NCBI GenBank assembly: GCA_023935145.1
Contig: CM043701.1
Span: 72,168,817 to 72,232,816 of the forward strand
Origin: Bretschneidera sinensis
Lineage: Eukaryota; Streptophyta; Magnoliopsida; Brassicales; Akaniaceae
DNA length: 64,000 bases
Reading direction: 5' to 3'
Below, in pieces: positions 53,991-64,000 of this stretch; within the stretch, counting starts at the first letter, position 1, and every line of letters begins with the position of its first letter. A program made the translations under genes and the position numbers. The notes below the pieces were generated by a model that was given only the letters and a program-made list of their open reading frames with translations, searched no databases and was not told the origin of the DNA.

Positions 53991-55567
53991 TAATAGGCAT
54001 TGAATGTCACACATTCAAACCCTTTAATTTGCATACATTAATCCTTTAGCCTTGTTACAATTTGATTTTTTGTAGTGTTTTACATGCTTTCAGGTTTCCC
54101 AAGAGGAGTGCAACAAAACCCATTATTTCTAGACTATTAAAAATAAATTGAGCATTTTGGTAAGTCATGTTGTCACTAGCAAAAGGTGAAAAGGAGTTTC
54201 ACTAAATTTCTAGAATTGCTCGTACAGATCAGTCATTTTTGTGGATTAAATTGTATTGATTCAGGAAGAACTAGGAGAAGAGCCATATATACTTGGAAAG
54301 ATCCGGATGTCTATTTTCTGGAGAATTTTATGTATCATAAATATAATTTTTCTAGAGAAAGTTATGGCAGTTTTAGTAGACAAAGGTCAGGCTGTGCGTG
54401 AATTCAGCGTGGCAAAAGTGAAGGAGCTATTAAATTTTGATTTTTTTTTTTGGGATTTGCATGGCTGAAAAAGGAAGTTGAGTGCCTAACTAAGTCTAAG
54501 AAAAAATCATAAAATTAAAAGTAGGCACAAGTTCAATTTCTAGGGTTTTGTTTAGGGTTCTATAAATACATGTTTAAGAGACCAAAAAACAGGGAGGTTC
54601 TGTTTTACTATATTTTCTTCTACAGTGGTCGTCTTCACGCATGGGAGCTCTTATTCTCTAAGGATTATCATCATAGAGGAGTTTTTTTCTTTCTTTTATC
54701 TATTTCCTTTTTATGATGAGGATAATTTTCATTAGAATTATGTGTAACTAAATATTTTAGTTAGGGCTCGATTGAAGCCCTAGTCATGTTTTCTTAAGGA
54801 TTTCGATTTGCTTTGTTACAAATTATATTTTTGTGATGCTTAATTGATTAATTCCTAGTTTTATTTCATTCTTCACATGGTTTATGTGTTATGCTTGATC
54901 ATCATATACATGTGTTGTATGGAGATTGCCAGCTAGGTAAATTTAGATGACCGAGACTTGTAGCTACACTAAGTGACGAAGGAACCAATTATGGGTTCTA
55001 GGGATTAATCAACATGAAAAATCGTAATAGATACCATGTTCAAGGTTTCATGTGTTTGCCTATTTCCATTGTTTTATGCTTTCTTGAAGTGCAACTTAGT
55101 AGATACCATGCTAAACACTTTGAGAATGAAAAGAGTTAGAGTAGACTCCCAGGCCTAACTTGTTACTTAGGGAAATCAATAGCTTAAGGAGTAGCTATCA
55201 TGCCCTTATGTTGATAAACATTAAGCATCTAAATTTAGTTTGTAGCATTGTGCAAGCCGTTTGCTTTAAAGAAGACGATTAGTGGTGAATATCGAAGCCT
55301 TAACTTATTTTCTCATTATTTCAATTCGAGTTTCATTACTATTTTACGATTTTCTTGCACTAGTACAATCTTTGTTGTTTATTCAAATCTGTTATTTTTT
55401 GTGTCATTTAGACAGAAGCTTTAGAAAATTATATTTAAACACAATTAATCCAATCCTCGTGAGAATGATTTCATATTTGCTAGCTATACTATTTATTTGA
55501 TGTTGTGCACTTGCGAGTTAAAACATACATTTAGAAGCTTATTATTTAGGTTGATATTTGTATAACA
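53991..55567 (+). repeat. 5' LTR of G
   Basis: It starts TAATAGGCATTG (TG lost) and ends TTTGTATAACA. The module shared with B, F and H is at about 54188-54420, single copy. A CTCGATTGAAGCCCTAGTCAT block at about 54767 also occurs in D2 (40310) and D1. Confidence 0.9.
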
Positions 55568-55573
55568 AGTTTT

Positions 55574-55591
55574 TGGAGCCGTTGCCAGGGA
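55574..55591 (+). other. Primer-binding site of G (tRNA-Asp like)
   Basis: TGGAGCCGTTGCCAGGGA differs from the site in A at two of 18 bases and lies six bases from the LTR. Confidence 0.85.
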
Positions 55592-55680
55592 TTGCAGTAA
55601 ATTGTGTTTAATTTTCGTATAAAAAATTCAAATATATATTTACTGTTTACAAGATATATTGCAGGACTGAAATTTCGTTT

Positions 55681-58071
55681 ATGCAAGGTCGTCGGTCCCA
55701 GAATTTAGCTATTATTGTATACGATCCAGAGATTGAACGAAACCTTAGACGATGTTAAAGGCAAAAATAAGAATCTAAAAAAAAAAGAAAGATCAAAATC
55801 TGAGGAAGTAACGGAGGACGAACAAGCAGAAAATCAACCAATTTGAAAGCCAATGAAGAGCTCATTTATTCCACAAAACCTTAATCAACCATCATGCATC
55901 GCCTACCAACCAACTGTGTAGAGAAACTTCAATCTATCTCCTCATTTACTTAGTATGGTACCACATTACAGAGGCACATTTTCTGAGAATCCATATTTGC
56001 ACATTAGAGATTTCTTTAGTCTCTGCAAGACTCAGAATATCCAGGGCTTAACTTTAGAAGGAATCAGGTTAATCCTCTTTCCTTTTTCTTTTAAAGATAA
56101 TGCTAAGTTGTGGTTGAACTCTTTGTCTACATGTTCCATTAACAATTAGGAGGAGTTGGCCACTAAATTTCTAAAGAATTTTTTCCCAGCTCAAAAAACA
56201 AGGCAACTTAGAAGGGAGATTCAAACCTTTCAACAGAAAGATAGAGATCTTTTCTTTGAAGTATAGGAACATTTCAATGAGTTGTTTCTGAAGTGTCCAC
56301 ACCACAATCTATCTCAAGATGATTAAGTACAAGCTTTTTACAAAGGTTTAAATGATATTAATAAAAGTCTTGCTGATTAAGCTTGTGAAGGTGTGCTTAT
56401 GGAAAAGAATAATGAGGAAGCCCTTGAGCTATTTGAGATCTTAAATGAAAATTCTCAACAATTCTCATCAAGAGGGAGGCAAGGAGTAAAAAGTAAGGGT
56501 GTGTATGAAGTAAGCACCAATTGTGGAATCCAAACTCAGATGGCAGCAATGGAGAGGAAGTTAGATGTGCTAGTGAGAGCACTATCAACCTAGAACATCT
56601 CTCAACTTCAACAAGTTACGAAAGTCGAGGTATGTGCTATATGCTCTCACTCTAATCATACTCCTGAGACTTATCCTATTTCTTCTTTTACAGAGCAAGA
56701 GCATGCAAATTATATGGGATAAAGCAACTATCCTCCCAAGAACAACCCTTATTCAAATACTTACAATGCAGGGTGGAGAAATCACCCCAATATTTAACAT
56801 TCTGAATCCATAAGGGTGGCAGAGGAATTTCCAACAGGGAAATAATTATCAGACTCCACCACAGGTGGTGCAACAGAATCTTGAGTAGAAAAAGAATGAT
56901 ATTGAAGGTGCCATACTCCAGCTCTTGACTACACAACAATAGACTAATGCTCATACTAGTCAGACCATTCAGAGATTAGAGGCATAAGTAAGGAAATTGG
57001 CTAAGGAATTGAGTAAGAGAAAGAGAGGAGAATTTCCATCACAGACTATACCAAACCCAAGAAGTCAAGAGGATCTTAAGGCTGTGATAGTCCTTAGGAG
57101 TGGTAAAGTCATTGACAATAATGTGGGAATGGATAAGAAAGTGGAAGCATCTCCAACAAGAGCTACGACCTCCAAAAAGTTAAGTGAGGTGATATTGCCA
57201 CTTTTCCCTCAAAGATTAGTTAAGCAAAAAAAGGAACAACAATGTCTTGATATTTTTGAAACTTTAAGAAAAGTATAAATATATGTTCCTTTACTTGATG
57301 TAGTTAAACAAATCTCATCTTATGCTAAGTTCTTAAAGGATTGTTGTACTAACAAAAGAAAGTTTTAGGAATATGAGAAAGTTGCATTGACAGAGGAGTT
57401 AAGCATGGTCTTGTTGAGAAAGTTACCACCTAAACTAAAAGATCCAGGTAGTTTTACTATTCCTTGTAGGATTGGTAACCAACTTTTTGAACGTGCTTTG
57501 CTTGATTTAGGGGCAAGTATCAATTTGCTGCCTTATATGGTTTACGAGAAATTAAATTTAGGGGAACTTCAACCAACTTCAATTATGTTGCGATTGGCAG
57601 AGAGAAGCATCAAGAGACCTAGAGGTATTATAGAGGATGTCTTAGTTCAGGTAAATCAATTTATTTTGCTTGCTAATTTTGTTGTTTTAGACATGGATGA
57701 ATCACCTATGCCATCATCTCTGCCGATTATTTTAGGTAGACTCTTTTATGAGTACTGCTGATACAAAAATATGTGTTAAAAAGGGTACTATAAGCATGAA
57801 AGTGAATGGTGAAAAGATAGAGTTTAGGGTGTTTGATGCACTGAAATTACCATATGATAATCATGATTGCTTCAATATTTGTATGGTTTAAAGTGTTGTT
57901 GAACAAGTCTTTTAAGTACATAGCATTGATCCATTAGAGGATACCATAACTCACAGTCTCACAATGCCTAACATTGAGCAGGACTGTGAAAGTGTTGATG
58001 TTGACATCATCCTCAATGATGTTGATATCATTGAGGATGTGATTCTCCAATCGGTCCAGTACATGGCATGA
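55681..58071 (+). pseudogene. Gag-protease polyprotein of G
   Basis: ATG at 55681 gives an Athila-like start with YDPEIERNLRR. The Gag core follows (RLILFPFSFKDNAKLWLNS, about 56070; FYKGLNDINKSL, about 56335). The zinc knuckle reads CAICSHSNHTPETY (about 56630-56670): the last Cys is Tyr, so it would not bind zinc normally. The protease core ALLDLGASINLLPYMVY lies at 57495-57545 with LPIILGR at about 57720. A shift near 57745 breaks the next stretch, which continues as VKKGTISMKVNGEKIEF. About a dozen stops are scattered through the frame. It ends at TGA 58069-58071, followed by the post-stop motif. Confidence 0.9.
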
Positions 58072-59004
58072 GAGTCACATGATCTGGCTGAAGACTATAA
58101 ACTTAGCACTACTTAGGAGGTAACCCAATTTGCATATTCTTGAATGTTTTCGTTTCAGACTCCATACTTCTTAATTAAAAAAAAAAATCTCTTTTTTTTG
58201 TTTCATTTTTGTTTTTTTTTCTCGTCATCTTGTACATATTTATTCTAGGTTTTTATTTAGCTTTGATTTTTCAAGACAGATTTTTTCTGGGGAGCTCTAC
58301 CCTTCACAACTCTCCTTTACCCTGCTGGTATTGTATCTCTTACTACACATTAGGGACAATGTGTGATTTAAGTTTGGGGGTGTAGGAAAACAATTATATG
58401 TCCTTATGTGAGCATTGTGCACCTGTTTGATCGCCCAATAGTGTTATCTGTAAGAATTTGGTTAAACTGAAACTGTGATTTGATTTCATTGGCAAGTTTA
58501 AATTTTTTAACACAAGATCAATTCAATAGAAAATCTGAGTTTGTTTACTTACTTTTGGCTTAGGACACTTCACATGTTTCATCTTGATTTCAGCATGAAC
58601 ACATTAGCACATGATCTGTGGGGTATGAAATGAAGAACTAATGATGGCTGTTTTCAAAATCTTGAGTTTGGTCTGATGCTTTATTAGATGAATGACCTTG
58701 GCATGATTTATTGGCAATGAATAATGGCATGACGAACAATGATGAATAATGAATTTTCTAAGTTGTTTGCTGAGTAACCGGGCCTCTTGCCACCAAGCAA
58801 TGAGTGTTCATGTCAAAAGGTGAATGGTTTGGATTAGTTAATGACACGGCTAGTTTAGCTTTGTAGCATTTTTGGCTCAGTTAGTAAGTTTTAAGGGTAC
58901 TTTACACATAGTGCTCTAAAGTCATCTGGTTTGGGAGTCACTGGCCTAACACTCGATACATGGGTCAATTAGAAAGCTTAAGGGAGCTAAGCATTGCACA
59001 ACCT

Positions 59005-59064
<60 letters not shown>

Positions 59065-59531
59065 AAAGGGAGTCATCATATCTGCTGTGATATTGCCTTT
59101 GTAATTTATTTGATGGAGATTCCACTGAGTTTTGAGATAATGATATATGCATATTAGGACTGAGTTGAAACTCCAGGATTATGTGATAATTCACTTTATC
59201 TGCTAGCCAGCTGTGAACGATTGGACTTTGAACTCTTCTAGACATCTTGAAAACGGAGTTTGTCAACTTAAGCTTGTTAATGAATGAAAAACATTGTTGA
59301 TGTGATTTTGTATTCTTCTTGATAACATGATTATGACATAAATGTTTGTGGGTAGCATTTCTGTTAAACAATCATGAGACTTCACTCGTCCTCTAGGGAT
59401 GCCTAGGGGTTTAAAAGGCTTATTGCATACGCTAAATGCAATCATACACCTCACGAAAGACAGAAGTAGGTAATTATTTTATTTTCAGTTTTTTATTGCT
59501 AAGGGACTAGCAAGATGTAAGTTTGGGGGTG
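58072..59531 (+). other. Conserved 3' non-coding domain of G, reduced form
   Basis: Post-stop motif (58082-58126), hairpin ACACATTAGGGACAATGTGT (58345-58364) followed by AAGTTTGGGGG (about 58370-58380), a single 57-nt block (58769-58824), a worn TCATCTGGTTTGGGAGTCA (58922-58940) and the final tract AAGTTTGGGGG (59519-59529). The first tract and the second 57-nt block of the other families are missing. A (TA)n microsatellite lies at 59009-59061. Confidence 0.78.
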
Positions 59532-61108
59532 TGATAAGCATTGAATGTCACACATTCAAGCCCCTTAATTTGCATACATTAATCCTTTAGCCTTGTTACA
59601 ATTTGATCTTTTGTAGTGTTTTACATGCTTTCAGGTTTCACAAGAGGAATGCAACAAAACCTATCATTTCTAGACTGTTAAAGATAAATTGAGCATTTTG
59701 CTAAGTCATGTTGTCACTAGCAAATGGTGAAAAGAAGTTTCACTAAATTGCCAGAATTGCCCGTACAGATCAGTCATTTTTGCAGATTAAACTGTATTGA
59801 TTTAGGAAGAACCAGGAGATTAGCCATATATGCTCAGAAAAATCTAGATGTCTATTTTCTAGAGAATTTTACGGCTCATAAATATAATTTTTCTAGAGAA
59901 TGTTATGGCAGTTTTAGTAGACAAAGGTCAGGCTGTTCGTGATTTCAACGTGGTAGAAGTGAATGAGCTATTGAATTCCATTTTTTTTGGGATTTGCATG
60001 ACTAGAAAATGAATTTGAGTGGCTAGATAAGTCTAGGGAAAAATAAAATAAAAAAAACAAAAATAGGCACATGTTCAATTGCTATGGTTTTGTTTAGGGT
60101 TCTACAAATACATGTTTAAGAGACCAAAAAGAGGGGAGGTTCTGTTTTACTATATTTTCTTCTATGGTGGCCGTCTTCACGCATGGGAGCTCTTATTCTC
60201 TGATGATTATCATCATAGAGGAGTTTTATTTTCTTTCTTTTATCTATTTTTTTTATGATGAGGATATTTTTCATTAGAATTATGTGTAACTAAATATTTT
60301 AGTTAGGGCTCGATTGAAGCCCTAGTCATGTTTTCTTAAGGATTTCGACTTGCTTTGTTACAAATTATATTTTTGTGATGCTTAATTGATTAATTCCTAG
60401 TTTTATTTCATTCCTCAAACAGTTTATGTATTATACTTGATCATCATATACATTGTTGTATGGAGATTGTCAGTTAGCTAAATTTAGATGACTGAGTCTT
60501 GTGCCCACACTAAGTGACGAATGAACCAATTATGGGTTCTTGGGATTAATCAACATGAAAAACCATAATAGATACCATGTTCAAGGTTTCGTGTGTTTGT
60601 CTATTTCCATTGTTTTATGCTTTCTTGAAGTGCAACTTAGTAGATACCATGCTAAATACTTTGAGAATGAAAAGAGTTAGAGTAGACACCCATGCCTAAC
60701 TTGTTGCTTAGGGAAATCAATTGCTTAAGGAGTAGGTATCATGCCTATAGGTTGATAAAAATTAAGCATCTAAATCTAGTTTGTAGGATTATGTATGCCG
60801 TTTCCTTTAAAGAAGATGATTAGTGGTGAATATCAAAGCCTTAACTTAGTTTCTCATTATTTCAACTCGTGTTTCAAAATTGTGTTACGATTTTCTTGCA
60901 CTAGTGCAATCTTTACTATTTATTCAAATCCGTTATTTTTTGTTTCATTTAGATAGAAGCTTTAGGAAATTATATTTATACACAATTAATCCAATCCTCG
61001 TGGGAATGATCTCATATTTGCTAGCTATACTATTTGTTTGATCTTGTGCACGTACGAGTTAAAATATACATTTAGAAGCTTATTATTTAGTTTGAGATTT
61101 GTATAACA
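59532..61108 (+). repeat. 3' LTR of G
   Basis: Begins TGATAAGCATTG with the inverted repeat TTGAATGT/ACATTCAA and ends GTATAACA. It aligns end to end with 53991-55567; the shared module is at about 59735-59960. Confidence 0.92.
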
Positions 61109-61113
61109 TAGCC

Positions 61114-61547
61114 ATGTATGCCAAAAAGAAAGAGTTTTTCTTCTTATTTTTTTGCTTTGTTGATTACAAATTACCTTCTTAAGCTTTCACTATTTCCTAT
61201 TTTCCAAATACCACATTTTTCTACTTAGAAAAACATTTTTTTTAACCTAAAAGCAGCACCTAAATTACTTTAAAAAAATATAGTTTCTTATGTGAATGTG
61301 CAAAATGGAAGTTATCTTTCCATTTTTGTGCTTTATTAATTGCACAATTCCTCTTTAAGATCTCCCATTTTCTATGTGTCAAAACCTCTAATTTAAATCC
61401 GCACACACTTGGCATGCACCCATGCACACATGCTCACACCAGTGCACACACTTGCGCACACCAACACACACATGTACATGCCTACATATGCTTGCACATT
61501 TGGCACCCGCACTTGCACACATGCGCAAAGCCTACACACTTGGCACC
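61114..61547. other. Flank between G and I with a CA-rich repeat
   Basis: AT-rich sequence, then a degenerate CACACTTG/GCACACATG-type minisatellite (about 61395-61540). No gene is seen; a 69-codon frame over it is low-complexity. Confidence 0.5.
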
Positions 61548-62993
61548 TGATAACTCTGAATAAATCATGTTATTATACTACTTTTAGGCACGTTTTTGGT
61601 ATTGTTCTTAAGCATTAGAATTATGTTGCATGTGTTTTTAGCAATCTGAGATTTTTTTGTATCTTATTTTACTAATAAGTTGTTTTAAGTGATTTATCAA
61701 TGCTAAGTCATGGAAATTTATTGTGCAGACACTTGCTAGAGCGTTGGAGAGCACTGGAAGACCAAAAAGCACAGAGAGGATAGAAACTCAAGGCTGCAGC
61801 GCCAGGATGTTGGCACTGCAGTGCTGGTAGCTGACACAAAGAAGGAATTGGACAGAAAGTTGGCACTGCAGCACCAGAAAGTTGGAGCTGCAGCGCCAGA
61901 ATTAGGGTTTTTTGTATGTCTTGGCGCTGCAACGCTGGGATGTTGGCGCTGCAGCGCCAGCCCATGAATTTTGAATCTATAAATTAAAACCCTAGCTGAA
62001 CAAGAATAGAGGCGGAAAAGAGAAGAAAGAAAACATAATTTGGAGGAGAGGAGACGCGAAAGGAGGCTTGGAGACACTCCGGGAGGCTACACATCAAGGT
62101 TTTAATCATTCTTCTCCAGTTTTGTATTTTTCTATTCTATCTATGTTGATGTTTTATAATATGAACATGGGTTGTTTGAACATGATTATGGAGTAGATAT
62201 TTTTGTGTTAAGGATAGATGGATCCTAGACCTTTATCTTGAGTTGTTGTTTGGACAAGTAGAATATAATTTGTTTTTCAAAGAGTGTGTTTTATTGTTCT
62301 TAATGGTTTTTATTATTTTGATCCCTTCTTGGGGCATGGTGATGTGTCGAATAGAGAAGCCATCTTTTTATGAATGATTGAACTAATAAATATGATATTG
62401 GATTGTTATCTATGCAAAGGCTAGGGTAAAACATGCCATGAATGAAATAGGAGTAACCGAATAGGGATCCTAGGAAGTTCATGTGGTCTGCTTAAATCGT
62501 AACCGAATAGGGAGATTTAACTGAAATGAATCCAAAAACACTTAATGCTTCTTAATTTGAATTAATCTAGAATAGACCTGGAATACAGATATTCGAAGTT
62601 AATGATTCTTAAGATTGTGGTTAGACCTGGAATATGGATAACCAATTTATTGGGGATTCAACCATCTTAAAAAACGTATTAAACGAAACTTGTCCATTCG
62701 AAGCTCTTGTCAATTATGGTTTAGGTGAAGTCGAGTCCTTAGCACGTTAATTCATAAAAGTCTTCATTCAAAAGATTGCAAATTTTCCGTTATTTACTAT
62801 TGCGTTCTGTTTTTCCCTTTTAGTTAATTGTTAGTAACTTTTTCTCCGAAAATTATTCGTTTGCTCAAATAACAGTAAGAGTCGAATCATAATTTTTGTA
62901 GTATTTGCTCAGTCCTCGTTGGGAATGATATTTACTCATCATTTTATTACTTGAACGATTAGTGCACTTGCTAGTGTCAATTTCATCGCATCA
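61548..62993 (+). repeat. 5' LTR of I
   Basis: It begins TGATAACTCTGAA and ends TTCATCGCATCA. Repeated CCGAATAGGGA and AGACCTGGAATA blocks lie at 62455-62640. A TCTATAAATTAAAACCC box (61976-61992) may be the promoter. Confidence 0.85.
61793..61958. repeat. GGCGCTGCAGCGCC palindrome array in the LTR of I
   Basis: Six copies centred on CTGCAG: 61793, 61812, 61862, 61885, 61923 and 61945. GCACTGCAGTGC (61813-61824) and GGCGCTGCAGCGCC (61945-61958) are perfect palindromes; the others have one or two unpaired changes. They occupy the same part of the LTR as the arrays in A, D and F. Confidence 0.9.
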
Positions 62994-62999
62994 AGTTTT

Positions 63000-63016
63000 T
63001 GCGCCGTTGCCGGGGA
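63000..63016 (+). other. Primer-binding site of I (tRNA-Asp)
   Basis: TGCGCCGTTGCCGGGGA, close to the site in A, seven bases from the LTR. The third base of the usual TGG is lost or changed. Confidence 0.85.
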
Positions 63017-63115
63017 CTGAAATAAACTATTACATTTATTGTGATTCTACTAGTTAATTTGAGATTTTTTTTATTTGGTTTTAAGTCTATTTTGCAGGGT
63101 TTTCATTTCTGGTGC

Positions 63116-64000
63116 ATGACACGTACTAGTGGGAGAATACTTGTGGAATTGAATCCAAAAATTGAGCGCACTTTTCACGCGTTGAGAAGAGCAACACCAG
63201 TAACAGTTGACACAATAGCAGAAGGAAACAATGCAGAGGTGCAATGTGCACTGTGGGATTATGCCATGCCAAAGATGGATGGTGTTGAATCCAGCATTCG
63301 GTGACCACCTATACAAGCGAACAATTTTGAAATTAAGCCCGCCATCATCCAGATGATTCAGCATTCAGTACAATTTGGGGGCTTATTGCAAGAAGATCCG
63401 AATGTTCACTTGGCGAATTTCCTGAAAATTTGCGACACATTTAAGCATAACGGAGTATTGGAGGATGCAATTCGCTTAAGGCTTTTCCCATTTTCATTGA
63501 TGGATAAAGCAAAAAACTGGTTGACTTCTTTGCCTGTCGGATCCATAACAACATGGCAGAATTGGCACATAAGTTTTTAAGGAAGTACTTCCCTCCTGCA
63601 AAAACTGCAAAGTTACATAATGAAATTACTATGTTTTTGCAGGTTGATCGAGAGTCACTCTATGAGGCATGGGAGCGCTTTAAAGACCTGTTGAGAAGAT
63701 ATCCTTATCACGAGTTGCCCACCTGGATGCAGGTACAAACTTTTTATAACGGTTTAACTAATATAACCCAAAACATTATTGATGCAGCTGCATGAGGCAC
63801 TATCATGAGAAAAACTCTAGAAGAAGCCATCGAATTACTAGAAGAAATGGCTACCAACTCTTATCAATGGCCAATTGAGAGGTTACCTGTAAACAAAACC
63901 TCAGGATTGCACAATATAGATGCTGTTACAGCTTTAACAGCACAAATGGAGGTTCTCGCCAAGAAGATAGATGGACTTTATCCTACTACACATGTTATAT
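63116..64000 (+). pseudogene. Gag of I, N-terminal part
   Basis: ATG at 63116 starts MTRTSGRILVELNPKIERTF. An in-frame TGA stands at 63302-63304. The Gag core follows (LLQEDPNVHLANFLKICDTF; RLRLFPFSLMDKAKNWLTSL, about 63475-63535). One G is missing in TGG-CAG near 63555, which moves the frame to AELAHKFLRKYFPPAKTAKL. ERFKDLLRRYPYHELPTW and YNGLTNITQNIIDAAA lead to a second in-frame TGA at 63793-63795, after which GTIMRKTLEEAIELLEEMA continues to the edge. Two stops and one shift in under 0.9 kb make this copy non-functional. Confidence 0.9.

Larger units (their letters stand above)
53991..61108 (+). mobile_element. RT-less Gag-protease LTR retrotransposon G
   Basis: Two LTRs of 1577 bp each enclose a tRNA-Asp-like primer site, gag, protease and a short form of the conserved 3' domain, 7118 bp in all. 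The flanking pentamers TAGTC (53986-53990) and TAGCC (61109-61113) differ at one base and are probably a worn duplication. RT, RNase H and integrase are absent, as in B, but protein and LTR sequences are clearly a different family. Many stops and at least one shift are present. Confidence 0.88.
61548..64000 (+). mobile_element. Athila-like element I, 5' part (runs off the window)
   Basis: An LTR of 1446 bp (TGATAACTC...GCATCA), a tRNA-Asp primer site and about 0.9 kb of gag are visible. GCACC (61543-61547) would be the left target duplication. Whether pol follows is not visible. Confidence 0.85.

Noticed and set aside
58946..59371. 141-codon minus-strand frame in the 3' domain of G
   Set aside because: Part of it is a Tyr-Ile run translated from the (TA)n microsatellite, and it runs antisense through the conserved non-coding domain.
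61708..62077. Cys/Ser-rich minus-strand frames in the LTR of I
   Set aside because: They cover the CTGCAG palindrome array and the likely promoter of the LTR. No start context or family match is visible.

Overview
This is a stretch of plant nuclear DNA, most likely from a eudicot. The evidence is a CYP93-like cytochrome P450 tail at the left edge, an AT-rich background, and an almost unbroken stack of plant-type LTR retrotransposons (Athila, Copia and Tekay/Del lineages, Tat-like remains) plus Mutator-like and hAT-like DNA elements. The only host gene I can support is the last 64 codons of the P450 (1-195). Nearly everything else is transposon sequence, and no transposon reading frame over 300 bp of conserved domain is free of stops or frameshifts except short pieces.

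Layout. 196-1610: downstream flank of the P450. 1616-26574 (minus): one Copia element bounded by the 5-bp duplication TATGA (1611-1615 and 26575-26579). Three younger elements have burst into it: a Mutator-like element in its 3' LTR (2124-3403), a complete Athila element A in its pol (5995-15578, duplication ACCTC), and an RT-less Gag-protease element B in its 5' LTR (19416-26248, duplication TTCTT). An hAT-like element (17739-18496) also sits inside it. 27492-35286 (plus): a decayed Tekay/Del-type gypsy element C with its 5' LTR, itself interrupted. 35287-41046: two truncated relatives D1 (minus) and D2 (plus), lying head to head so that only their 3' halves remain. 41047-44806: gag-only Copia E, whose 3' LTR carries a solo LTR F (42733-44768, duplication ATCAC). 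44807-49192: the 3' part of H, a sister of B. 49193-53985: K, a Tat-like remnant in minus orientation with an intron-containing antisense gene of the 'putative gypsy type transposon' family between two arrays of short hairpin repeats. 53991-61108: G, another RT-less Gag-protease element with both LTRs. 61548-64000: I, the 5' LTR and gag of a further Athila-like element that runs off the window.

How the parts relate. Elements A, B, G and I carry a primer-binding site matching the 3' end of tRNA-Asp. A, B, D1, D2, H and G, whose LTRs and coding capacities differ widely, share the same roughly 1.4-kb non-coding 3' domain: a motif directly after the last stop codon, repeated polypurine tracts, a hairpin in front of the second tract, and a duplicated 57-nt block. 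Only A still has reverse transcriptase and integrase sequence, so the simplest reading is that the shared domain holds the cis signals by which RT-less relatives used the machinery of an autonomous member. Two further signals deserve attention: an inverted repeat just inside the LTR start whose stems differ in sequence between families yet stay complementary, and arrays of GC-rich palindromes within the LTRs of A, D, F and I. In F the palindrome changes between units are paired and symmetrical.

All comparisons were made by eye. Element boundaries supported by target-site duplications are firm; those of C's inner LTR, K and the D1/D2 junctions are approximate.
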